This document shows positions 18,537 to 25,734 of a stretch of DNA of 64,000 nt, in pieces. The notes beneath the pieces were generated by a model. The model was not told the origin of the DNA. It worked only from the letters and a program-made list of their open reading frames with translations, and made no database searches. The position numbers were made by a program, and so were the translations under genes. Origin of the DNA: Caldicoprobacter algeriensis. Its GTDB lineage: Bacteria > Bacillota > Clostridia > Caldicoprobacterales > Caldicoprobacteraceae. Each line of letters begins with the position of its first letter. The stretch's first letter is position 1. Location: positions 1 to 64,000 of the forward strand of contig NZ_JAHUQD010000005.1 in assembly GCF_023838525.1 (NCBI RefSeq), read 5' to 3'.

Positions 18537-18574
18537 ATTTGATTTTATAATCTACAAAAAATTTGAAAATGGTC

Positions 18575-18603
18575 TTTACTTACGAAAAAACATGTAGTAT
18601 AAT
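18575..18603 (+). promoter_or_regulatory. sigma-A promoter of the ycj-type operon
   Basis: TTTACT (18575-18580) and TATAAT (18598-18603) are spaced by 17 bases. The predicted transcription start near 18610 places the LacI-type operator immediately downstream, the arrangement expected for repression. Confidence 0.75.
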
Positions 18604-18614
18604 GTTACTTAGAA

Positions 18615-18628
18615 CGAAAGCGGTTTCG
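18615..18628 (+). promoter_or_regulatory. LacI-family operator (cre-like)
   Basis: CGAAAGCGGTTTCG is a 14-base imperfect palindrome with the central CG and AAAGCG core of LacI/CcpA-type sites. It lies between the promoter and the start codon of the beta-phosphoglucomutase gene. The neighbouring LacI regulator is the likely ligand; CcpA binding is an alternative. Confidence 0.7.
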
Positions 18629-18638
18629 TGTGGTGATT

Positions 18639-19337
18639 ATGGTGAGGTTGGTAATTTTTGATTTAGATGGCGTGATAACAAATACATCTTATTTTCACTT
18701 TTTAGCTTGGAAACAGCTAGCAAATGAGCTTAATATAAAATTTGATAACGCAATAAATGAAAGTTTAAAAGGGTTATCGAGAATGGATTCTTTGGAAAGA
18801 ATTTTGGAATATAACAATATAAATGCTAAATTTACGCCGGCTGAAAAAGAAGAACTTGCTAATAGAAAGAATACTTATTATGTGAATATGCTCGAAAAAT
18901 TGAATAGAGCTAATATCATGCCTGGGATAGAAGAATTTCTTGAGGAACTTAAAAGGGAAAAAGTTTATACGGCTCTAGCAAGCGCATCTCGAAATGCAAC
19001 GTTTATACTTGATAAACTTGGCTTGATAGACAGATTTAATTACGTCGTAAACCCTAAAGAAGTTGCTAGAGGTAAACCTTTCCCTGATATTTTTCTAAAG
19101 GCAGCGGTAGAGTTGGGGGTACATCCTTACGAATGTGTAGGCATAGAGGATTCTGAAGCGGGAATTAATTCCATAAAATCTGCGGGTATGTTTAGCGTTG
19201 GAATCGGAGAAAAAAAATCTTTGCATAAGGCGGATTTGGTTTTGAAAAGTACATCAGAATTAAGATTTAAAACAATTAAGAGTTTTTATGAGAATTGGAG
19301 AACGATTAAATATTCAGTTTTGAATTTGAGCATATAA
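18639..19337 (+). CDS. pgmB: beta-phosphoglucomutase (YcjU-like HAD enzyme)
   Basis: A 232-residue HAD-superfamily enzyme. The nucleophile motif FDLDGVITNT (Asp8/Asp10) is followed by the cap-domain signature YHFLAWKQLA-like SYFHFLAWKQLA, the phosphate-binding ASASRN motif and the metal-binding GIEDSEAGINSIKSAG. The enzyme converts beta-glucose-1-phosphate to glucose-6-phosphate. That substrate is made by inverting GH65 phosphorylases, one of which lies in the same operon (25735-28128). The ATG at 18639 is chosen for its match to family N-termini; GTG at 18630 is an alternative. It is the first gene after the operator and corresponds to E. coli ycjU. Confidence 0.92.
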   Translation: MVRLVIFDLDGVITNTSYFHFLAWKQLANELNIKFDNAINESLKGLSRMDSLERILEYNNINAKFTPAEKEELANRKNTYYVNMLEKLNRANIMPGIEEFLEELKREKVYTALASASRNATFILDKLGLIDRFNYVVNPKEVARGKPFPDIFLKAAVELGVHPYECVGIEDSEAGINSIKSAGMFSVGIGEKKSLHKADLVLKSTSELRFKTIKSFYENWRTIKYSVLNLSI

Positions 19338-19531
19338 GAGAAATTTATGATGTATTTGTACGTATGGTTAATGAAATCAGAAAAAGTGAGTTGTTTTGAT
19401 ATCATGCAGAATTCCCTTTTTTACTGAATTTAATATGTAACGAATGTATAGTTCTACAAAATCGTAGGGAACTTCTGCCTGATATAAAGTAAAATTCTAG
19501 AAATAAAAATAAAGGTGGGGAGGAAAAAGAT
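19338..19531. other. intercistronic region with long-range inverted repeat
   Basis: Arms GCAGAATTCCC (19406-19416) and GGGAACTTCTGC (19467-19478) can pair with one bulged base across a 50-base loop. The gap before the binding-protein gene may hold an internal promoter or mRNA-processing structure; nothing firmer can be said. Confidence 0.35.
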
Positions 19532-20899
19532 ATGCTGAAGAAAAAAATTTTAATTGGTTTAGTTGTTTTAGTTATGACGGTGGCTTTGGTTTTAAATGGT
19601 TGTACTAAACAAAAATCTGGAGACGATGGGCAAATATCGAATGGCCAGAAGGAAGAGGGTACATCAGAACAAACTGATAAGCAGATTAAAAATGTAGCTA
19701 TTGAGTTACTGCATGGACAGCCTGAAGAAGCCCGTGTAAAGACAATTCAAAGCATAATTGATAGTTTTATGGTTAAGAACCCGGGGATAACAGTAAAGCA
19801 GGTTCCGGTGCCTGAAGATGGTTTGTGGACTAAAATAACAGCTCTTATGTCGTCTGGTCAGCTTCCTGCGATGATAGAAGGGTCTATTGATCAAATGAGG
19901 TTAATGTATGAAGAAGGTGTTATTGATACTGAAGCAAACACAAAGGCCATTAACTCTAAGGGAACAGATGCATTTTTTAAAGGAGCATTAGCTGTATTAA
20001 AACTTCCTGACAAAGAAGAGTATATAGGTGTTCCTGTATCAGGTTGGGTAGCTGGTATTTGGTATAGAAAAGATTGGTTTGAAGAAAAAGGTTTTAGTGC
20101 GCCTGATACATGGGAAAATATATTAAAAGCTGCTCAAACTTTTTATGATCCTGACAATAAAAAATATGGTATTGTTTTTGCAACTGAAGTTTCGGATTTC
20201 ACAGAACAGACATTCCAGCAAATTGCTCTTTCAAACAATGCTGAGCTTTTTGACGGAAATGGACAACCGAAATTTAATTCGCCTGAAATGAAAGAAGCAG
20301 TACAATTTTATAAAGATTTGTATCAATACAGCCCAAAGGGTTCCAATGGTGTTACTCAAGTAAAGGATACTTTTGTAGGTGGCAATGCGGCTATGGCAAT
20401 GTATTCTACGTATATTATGCCTAGCTTGTATGAACAAAATATGGCTGACAAGATAGGGTTTGCGATTCCAACTAAAAAGGTAGCTGCAAGCTTTGGTATG
20501 ACATCTACAATGACAATTTCAAATATGGTAAAACCAGAGGAAAGAGAAGCTGCTGTTAAATTCTTAGCGTATATGCTTGAGCGGGAACCCAATATAATGT
20601 GGCTTCATATGGCTCCTGGTGGGGCTAATCCAGTATTAAGAGATATTGCAAAAGATGAAAAATATTTATCCCATGAGTTGTTAAAAGCTTTTGGCGAAAC
20701 TGCTGCAAAAGTACCAGAGGCTTTTGAAGACCTTAGAATGTTTGGCTTCCAAGACGGAAAAACCCATCCTAAGATGGGGAATATTACAGCTAAGCTAGTG
20801 ATTCCGAAAGCTTTAAATGCTATACTTGTTCAAAATAAAGATATTGATGAAGAAATGGAAAGAGCTCAACAATTAATGGAAGAAATAGTCAATGAGTAA
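19532..20899 (+). CDS. ABC sugar transporter, substrate-binding lipoprotein (YcjN-like)
   Basis: A 455-residue family-1 extracellular solute-binding protein. A signal peptide ends in lipobox LVLNGC, then a Gly/Gln/Glu-rich linker and the binding domain (ELLHGQPEEARVKTIQSIIDSF, VPVSGWVAGIWYRKDWFEEKG, typical of carbohydrate binders). It is anchored outside the membrane and delivers the sugar to the two permeases downstream. GGGGAGGA precedes the ATG by 9 bases. A strong hairpin directly after the stop probably protects its mRNA, giving more binding protein than permease. Corresponds to E. coli ycjN. Confidence 0.92.
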   Translation: MLKKKILIGLVVLVMTVALVLNGCTKQKSGDDGQISNGQKEEGTSEQTDKQIKNVAIELLHGQPEEARVKTIQSIIDSFMVKNPGITVKQVPVPEDGLWTKITALMSSGQLPAMIEGSIDQMRLMYEEGVIDTEANTKAINSKGTDAFFKGALAVLKLPDKEEYIGVPVSGWVAGIWYRKDWFEEKGFSAPDTWENILKAAQTFYDPDNKKYGIVFATEVSDFTEQTFQQIALSNNAELFDGNGQPKFNSPEMKEAVQFYKDLYQYSPKGSNGVTQVKDTFVGGNAAMAMYSTYIMPSLYEQNMADKIGFAIPTKKVAASFGMTSTMTISNMVKPEEREAAVKFLAYMLEREPNIMWLHMAPGGANPVLRDIAKDEKYLSHELLKAFGETAAKVPEAFEDLRMFGFQDGKTHPKMGNITAKLVIPKALNAILVQNKDIDEEMERAQQLMEEIVNE

Positions 20900-20910
20900 A
20901 TACTGTAAAA

Positions 20911-20940
20911 GGGGCCCTGTTTGCCAAAAAACAGGGCCCC
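20911..20940 (+). promoter_or_regulatory. intercistronic mRNA-stabilising hairpin
   Basis: A perfect 12-base-pair stem, GGGGCCCTGTTT (20911-20922) with AAACAGGGCCCC (20929-20940) and a 6-base loop. There is no following U-run, so it is a poor terminator. Such hairpins after binding-protein genes raise the stability of the upstream message. Confidence 0.8.
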
Positions 20941-20974
20941 TCAATAAAAATTGTTTTAAGTGGAGAGGTGGATA

Positions 20975-21871
20975 ATGTTTGGTCAAAGAAGACGGGAAAA
21001 AAGAGTGAGCCTCAAACAGGCGGAAGCAAGATTGGGTTTTTTGCTTATGCTTCCTGCGATACTTTTAATATTTTCAATCATTGTGTATCCAATAATGTAT
21101 AATATATATTTAAGCTTTCATAAGGTTTCGTTAAGCCCTATGAAACCCCATAAATTTGTGGGAGCTAGTAATTATTTAAAGCTTTTTTCAGATGAAAGTT
21201 TTTTGAGGTCATTGTTGACTACTTTTATGTATGTGATAATTACGGTAGTGTTTTCTACAATAGTAGGATTACTTGTGGCCCTTTTAATGAATAGGGAATT
21301 TAGAGGAAGGAAATTTGCACGTTCATTAATTATTCTTCCTTATGTGGCGCCAGTTATTTCTACGGTTTTTGTGTGGCAATATATGTTTAACAGGATTTAT
21401 GGAGTTGTCAATTACCTGACAGTAGATATACTATATCTGTTTAAGGATGCTCCTATGTGGTTTGATCACCCGCTTTTTTCTTTGATGTTGGTAGTACTGT
21501 TTGATACATGGAGAGTTTTTCCTTATAGTTTTATGATGATACTAGCTGGGCTTCAATCTATAGATAATTCATTATATGAAGCGGCTGAAGTTGATGGAGC
21601 AAGGGCGTGGAGTAAATTTTGGCACATTACTCTTCCAGAGATATTGCCCATTATAAGGTCGTTGGTGATTTTAAGAAGTATATGGAATTTCTATAAGTTT
21701 GAGGATATATACTTGTTAACTAAGCAAGTTCCAGTAATAGGAGTCTATCTTTATGAAACGGCTTTTTCGGTTAATAATCATGGCTTAGCAGCTGCTATTA
21801 CTGTTGTGCTATTTTGTATAATTATGACTTTCGTGTTGTTTGTTGGAAGGAAGGTGTTCAAGAGAGCATGA
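20975..21871 (+). CDS. ABC sugar transporter permease (YcjO-like)
   Basis: A 298-residue membrane protein of the MalF/UgpA type with six predicted helices. The EAA loop is EAAEVDGARAWSKFWHITLPEI (about 196-217), the docking site for an ATPase. GGAGAGG lies 6 bases before the ATG at 20975; the upstream GTG at 20960 overlaps this site and is not used. The stop overlaps the ATG of the second permease (ATGA). Corresponds to E. coli ycjO. Confidence 0.92.
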   Translation: MFGQRRREKRVSLKQAEARLGFLLMLPAILLIFSIIVYPIMYNIYLSFHKVSLSPMKPHKFVGASNYLKLFSDESFLRSLLTTFMYVIITVVFSTIVGLLVALLMNREFRGRKFARSLIILPYVAPVISTVFVWQYMFNRIYGVVNYLTVDILYLFKDAPMWFDHPLFSLMLVVLFDTWRVFPYSFMMILAGLQSIDNSLYEAAEVDGARAWSKFWHITLPEILPIIRSLVILRSIWNFYKFEDIYLLTKQVPVIGVYLYETAFSVNNHGLAAAITVVLFCIIMTFVLFVGRKVFKRA

Positions 21872-22707
21872 AGTCGCTAAAGAAAATTAAAAAAATATTG
21901 TTTTACCTGCTTATACTGCTCATATTAAGTATTGTGTTGTTTCCGTTTTATTTAATGGTTACAACGGCGTTAAAGACTTCAGCGGGTTCCGTGGCATATC
22001 CTCCAGAGATTTTCCCCAAAGCAATTACGTTCCAACATTTTATCGACGTGCTAAATCCAGAAATATATCCATTTTTAAGGTATTTTTGGAATAGCACTCA
22101 GATAGCGTTTGCTACAGCTACTCTAGCTGTAATAATAGGAGGAATGGGTGGTTACAGTCTCGCTAAATTAGAGTTTTTTGGCAAAAAATATATTCAAGAA
22201 AGTACTTTGGTTGTATATATGTTTTCTGGCATATTATTGGTAGTTCCCTTGTTTAGGATAATATCTGGAATAGGCTTAAATGATAATAAGATGGCTGTTG
22301 TAATAACTTGTCTGGTGTCTACTATGCCTGCTACTTTGTTTATGCTAAGCAGTTATTTTACTACTATCCCGACTTCAATAGAAGAATCTGCAATGATAGA
22401 CGGGTTAAATAGACTTCAAGTAATTTTTAGGATAGTGTTGCCACTTTCTATACCAGCTGTAATGTCGGTGTTTGTATATGTGTTTATGATTGCGTGGAAT
22501 GACTTCTTGTTCTCTTTTACTTTTTTGTCATCACCTGAGAATATGACTCTCTCTGTAGGGTTAAGACAGCTTTTTAATTCAAAGGATTATGTTTGGGGAC
22601 GGATGATGGCAGGGTCTTTCCTTACAGCAATACCCGTTATCATCATGTTTTCACTGGTCGAAAAGTTTATTACTGGAGGTTTGACTAGTGGTAGTATAAA
22701 AGGCTGA
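21868..22707 (+). CDS. ABC sugar transporter permease (YcjP-like)
   Basis: A 279-residue MalG-type permease. An N-terminal helix is followed by the family region FPFYLMVTTALKTSAG and an EAA loop EESAMIDGLNRLQVIFRIVLPLSIPA. It overlaps the first permease by four bases, so the two should be translated together and form the heterodimeric channel. No ATPase gene occurs anywhere in the locus (E. coli has ycjV), so a shared MsmK-like ATPase encoded elsewhere must energise it. Corresponds to ycjP. Confidence 0.92.
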   Translation: MKSLKKIKKILFYLLILLILSIVLFPFYLMVTTALKTSAGSVAYPPEIFPKAITFQHFIDVLNPEIYPFLRYFWNSTQIAFATATLAVIIGGMGGYSLAKLEFFGKKYIQESTLVVYMFSGILLVVPLFRIISGIGLNDNKMAVVITCLVSTMPATLFMLSSYFTTIPTSIEESAMIDGLNRLQVIFRIVLPLSIPAVMSVFVYVFMIAWNDFLFSFTFLSSPENMTLSVGLRQLFNSKDYVWGRMMAGSFLTAIPVIIMFSLVEKFITGGLTSGSIKG

Positions 22708-22773
22708 TGTTTGAGTAAAGTTTCATTTCAGACAAAGATAAAAGATGGTGCAATAAGAAAGGAGGATTAAAAT

Positions 22774-23826
22774 ATGCCTAGACAGTTGGTGGCTGTTGCG
22801 CCGAGAGTGGCTGCTATAGTTGAATACGAGGATAGGGAAATAATGCCTAATGAAGTTAAAGTCAAAGTAGAGTTTGCATCTCCAAAGCATGGAACAGAAC
22901 TTACAGATTTTAGAGGACAAAGCCCTTTTATTAAAGAAAAATATGATCCGGAATGGCAGTTATTTTTACCTAGGGAGGACAAGGATGAACAAGGGGTAAA
23001 ATTCGGTGAGTGGAACCTTGGTAATCAGTGGGTTGGCAGAATAATAGAAAAGGGTGCTGATGTTAAGGATTTCGAAATAGGTGACAGGGTTTGTTCATAT
23101 GGTGGTATACGAGAGACTCATATTGTTAATGCTGTGAATAATTATAGATTAAGAAAAGTGCCGGAGAATGTTTCGTGGAAAAATGCGGTGTGTTATGATC
23201 CTGCCCAGTTTGCTTTAGGTGGAGTTAGGGACGCAAATATAAGACCAGGTGACAGAGTGGCTGTTTTTGGGTTGGGAGCAATAGGGCAAATAGCGGCTCA
23301 GATTTGCAAAAAATTGGGGGCTAGTCTTGTCGTTGTCGTTGATCCTATAGAGCTCCGAAGAAATGTTGCCCTTAAAAATGGAGCAGATGTGGCTCTGGAT
23401 CCTAATGAAGTAGATGTTGGATTTGAACTTAAAAAGCTTACAGATAAAATGGGTGTGGATGCTGTTATCGAAACAAGTGGGCATGTATCAGCGTTGCAAC
23501 ACGCTCTCCGGGGATTGGCTTATGGGGGTACTATTTCTTATGTTGCTTTCGCAAAAGAATTTGGAGGATTAAATTTAGGTAGAGAGGCGCATTTCAATAA
23601 TGGCAGAATAATTTTTTCCAGGGCATGCAGCGAACCCAATCCCGATTATCCAAGATGGAACAGAAGACGAATTGAAGATGTTTGCTGGAAGATGCTCATG
23701 GAAGGGTATTTACAATGCGAAGATATAGTGTATCCTGTTGTACCATTTGAAGAATGCGCTGAAGCTTATATGAAGTTTGTAGATAGGGAACCCCATTTGA
23801 GCATTAAAATGGGTGTGAAGTTTTAG
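22774..23826 (+). CDS. zinc-type sugar dehydrogenase (YcjQ-like, guloside 3-dehydrogenase family)
   Basis: A 350-residue medium-chain dehydrogenase. The Rossmann motif is FGLGAIGQIAAQI (about 165), with VVDPIELRR as the nucleotide-binding Asp loop. Distinctive family segments PKHGTELTDF, CYDPAQFALGGVRDANI and FSRACSEPNPDYPRW match what I remember of E. coli YcjQ; no alignment was run. YcjQ oxidises the 3-hydroxyl of D-gulosides with NAD. AAGGAGG precedes the ATG by 8 bases. It lies first in the Q-R-S order that is conserved with E. coli. Confidence 0.85.
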   Translation: MPRQLVAVAPRVAAIVEYEDREIMPNEVKVKVEFASPKHGTELTDFRGQSPFIKEKYDPEWQLFLPREDKDEQGVKFGEWNLGNQWVGRIIEKGADVKDFEIGDRVCSYGGIRETHIVNAVNNYRLRKVPENVSWKNAVCYDPAQFALGGVRDANIRPGDRVAVFGLGAIGQIAAQICKKLGASLVVVVDPIELRRNVALKNGADVALDPNEVDVGFELKKLTDKMGVDAVIETSGHVSALQHALRGLAYGGTISYVAFAKEFGGLNLGREAHFNNGRIIFSRACSEPNPDYPRWNRRRIEDVCWKMLMEGYLQCEDIVYPVVPFEECAEAYMKFVDREPHLSIKMGVKF

Positions 23827-23858
23827 GGCAATTTTGATTATTTGGGAGGATAGAATTT

Positions 23859-24665
23859 ATGAAGCTAGCAACGCAGGATAAACCTTTTTTTCCAGATAAT
23901 TTTATTGAAAAATTAATGATGGTTAAAGATTTGGGATTTGATGCCTATGAGGTAGATGGGAATGTGCTTGTTAATAGGTTTGAAGAAGTGGAAGAAGCTG
24001 TTGTAAAAACAGGCGTTTCTATTTCAAGCGTCTGTGGTGGATACAGAGGATGGATAGGTGACTTTCAAGAAGAAAGGCGTAGGCAGGCATTGCAGGATAT
24101 AGAAAAAATACTGAAATGTGCAGGAAAGATAGGAGCTAAAGGTATAGTAGTGCCTGCTGCCTGGGGAATGTTTTCACTGAGGTTGCCTCCCTTAGTACCC
24201 CCAAGGTCACCACAGGAGGATAGGGCTGTATTATTGGATTCTTTAGGCAAGCTTGATATTATAGCTGAAAGAACTGGTACAGTCATTTTATTTGAACCGT
24301 TAAACAGATATGAAGATCACATGGTTAACACGCTAGGTGCTGCCAAAGAATTAATACTTGCAGGTGGCTTTAAACATGTGCAAATCACAGCTGATTTCTT
24401 TCATATGAATATTGAGGAAAAAGATATTGCGCGTAGCATTATAGAGTGTGGTAATCTTATAGGCCATGTTCACATTGCGGATAGTCATAGGTACCAACCA
24501 GGAGATGGCCATATGGATTTTGTGAGCGGTTTTAAGGCGTTACATGACATAGGTTTTGATGGATATATGGCCTTTGAGTGTCGAGTTCTTGGAGATGACC
24601 CCGTTGTAGAATATAGAAAGTCTGTAGAATATATAAAACAGTGTATTGCTAAGGTGGTGCGTTAG
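23859..24665 (+). CDS. TIM-barrel sugar epimerase (YcjR-like)
   Basis: A 268-residue xylose-isomerase-like TIM barrel. Metal ligands are suggested by ILFEPLNRYEDH (Glu), ITADFFHMNIEE (Asp/His), HVHIADSHRYQPGDGH (His/Asp) and the final MAFECRVLGD (Glu). E. coli YcjR is a metal-dependent 4-epimerase acting on 3-keto-D-gulosides, converting them to 3-keto-D-glucosides. GGGAGGA precedes the ATG. One base separates its stop from the start of the next dehydrogenase, supporting a sequential pathway. Confidence 0.85.
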   Translation: MKLATQDKPFFPDNFIEKLMMVKDLGFDAYEVDGNVLVNRFEEVEEAVVKTGVSISSVCGGYRGWIGDFQEERRRQALQDIEKILKCAGKIGAKGIVVPAAWGMFSLRLPPLVPPRSPQEDRAVLLDSLGKLDIIAERTGTVILFEPLNRYEDHMVNTLGAAKELILAGGFKHVQITADFFHMNIEEKDIARSIIECGNLIGHVHIADSHRYQPGDGHMDFVSGFKALHDIGFDGYMAFECRVLGDDPVVEYRKSVEYIKQCIAKVVR

Positions 24666-24666
24666 A

Positions 24667-25707
24667 ATGGGGAAATTGCGAATAGGGGTTATAGGTGCAG
24701 GACAAATAGCGGAAGTATCTCATATTCCGAATTACAGCAAACATGCAGATAAAGTTGACGTAATTGCTGTGTGCGATGTTAATTTAGAACGTGCGAAGTA
24801 TATAGCTAATAAATTTGGTATACCTAAGGTCTACCAAGATTATAGAAAAATGCTAGAAAATGAAAGTTTAGATGCTGTAAGCGTTTGTGTTACCAATAAA
24901 TATCATTCTGTGGTTACTGTGGATGCCTTAAATGCTGGTTGCCATGTTTTATGTGAAAAACCTCCCGCTATCAATTATGCAGAAGCTTTAAAAATGTATG
25001 AGGCTGTACAAAAAAATAAGAAGATACTTACCTTTAACTTTCATTATAGACATTCTAGCGAAGTAAAGGCTATAAAAGAATTAATTGATAAAGGAGTATT
25101 TGGGGATATATACGCAGCTAGAGTGCAGGCTTTAAGAAGGAGGGGTATTCCGGGCTGGGGAACATTTATTAATAAGGAATTGCAAGGAGGGGGACCGCTT
25201 ATCGATATAGGCATACACATGTTGGATACTGCGTTGTATTTGATGGGATATCCAGAGCCAGAGTGTGTTTTAGCATGCACATATCAAAAAATTGGCAACA
25301 GGCCGGGTATTGGCCTGATGGGTTCATGGGATTATACCAAGTTTACAGTTGAGGATTCTGCATTTGGGTTTATTAGGTTTAAGGATGGGTCCTGTATAAA
25401 TATAGAAACTTCATTTGCTTTAAATATTAAAGAAAGTAAAGTCATGAACGTGCATCTTTTTGGAGAAAAAGCAGGTGCTTCGATATTTCCGGCTGAGATA
25501 TATTCTGAAAATGGTAGTAGTTTAACTAATATAGAGCTGCCGTTTTTGCCAGAAGTCGATAAGCATTATGAAAGCATCACTGATTTTATAATGAGCTGTA
25601 TTGAGGGAAAACTTCCGGTATGTAAAGTTGAAGAGGCTCTTATGATACAAAAAATAATAGATGCTATGTATGAATCCGCTGAGAAAGGACAACCAATGAT
25701 TATATAA
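24667..25707 (+). CDS. Gfo/Idh/MocA sugar dehydrogenase (YcjS-like, glucoside 3-dehydrogenase)
   Basis: A 346-residue NAD(P)-dependent oxidoreductase. The N-terminal Rossmann fold IGVIGAGQIAEVSHIPNY is followed by the conserved CEKPPAINYAEA (catalytic Lys in EKP) and a C-terminal alpha/beta domain with GGGPLIDIGIHMLDTALYL (catalytic Asp/His). E. coli YcjS reduces 3-keto-D-glucosides or oxidises D-glucosides at C3. The ATG at 24667 is right behind the epimerase stop; in-frame codons further upstream overlap that gene without a ribosome-binding site. Confidence 0.88.
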   Translation: MGKLRIGVIGAGQIAEVSHIPNYSKHADKVDVIAVCDVNLERAKYIANKFGIPKVYQDYRKMLENESLDAVSVCVTNKYHSVVTVDALNAGCHVLCEKPPAINYAEALKMYEAVQKNKKILTFNFHYRHSSEVKAIKELIDKGVFGDIYAARVQALRRRGIPGWGTFINKELQGGGPLIDIGIHMLDTALYLMGYPEPECVLACTYQKIGNRPGIGLMGSWDYTKFTVEDSAFGFIRFKDGSCINIETSFALNIKESKVMNVHLFGEKAGASIFPAEIYSENGSSLTNIELPFLPEVDKHYESITDFIMSCIEGKLPVCKVEEALMIQKIIDAMYESAEKGQPMII

Positions 25708-25734
25708 CTTAACAACTTAAAAGGAGTAGGTGAT

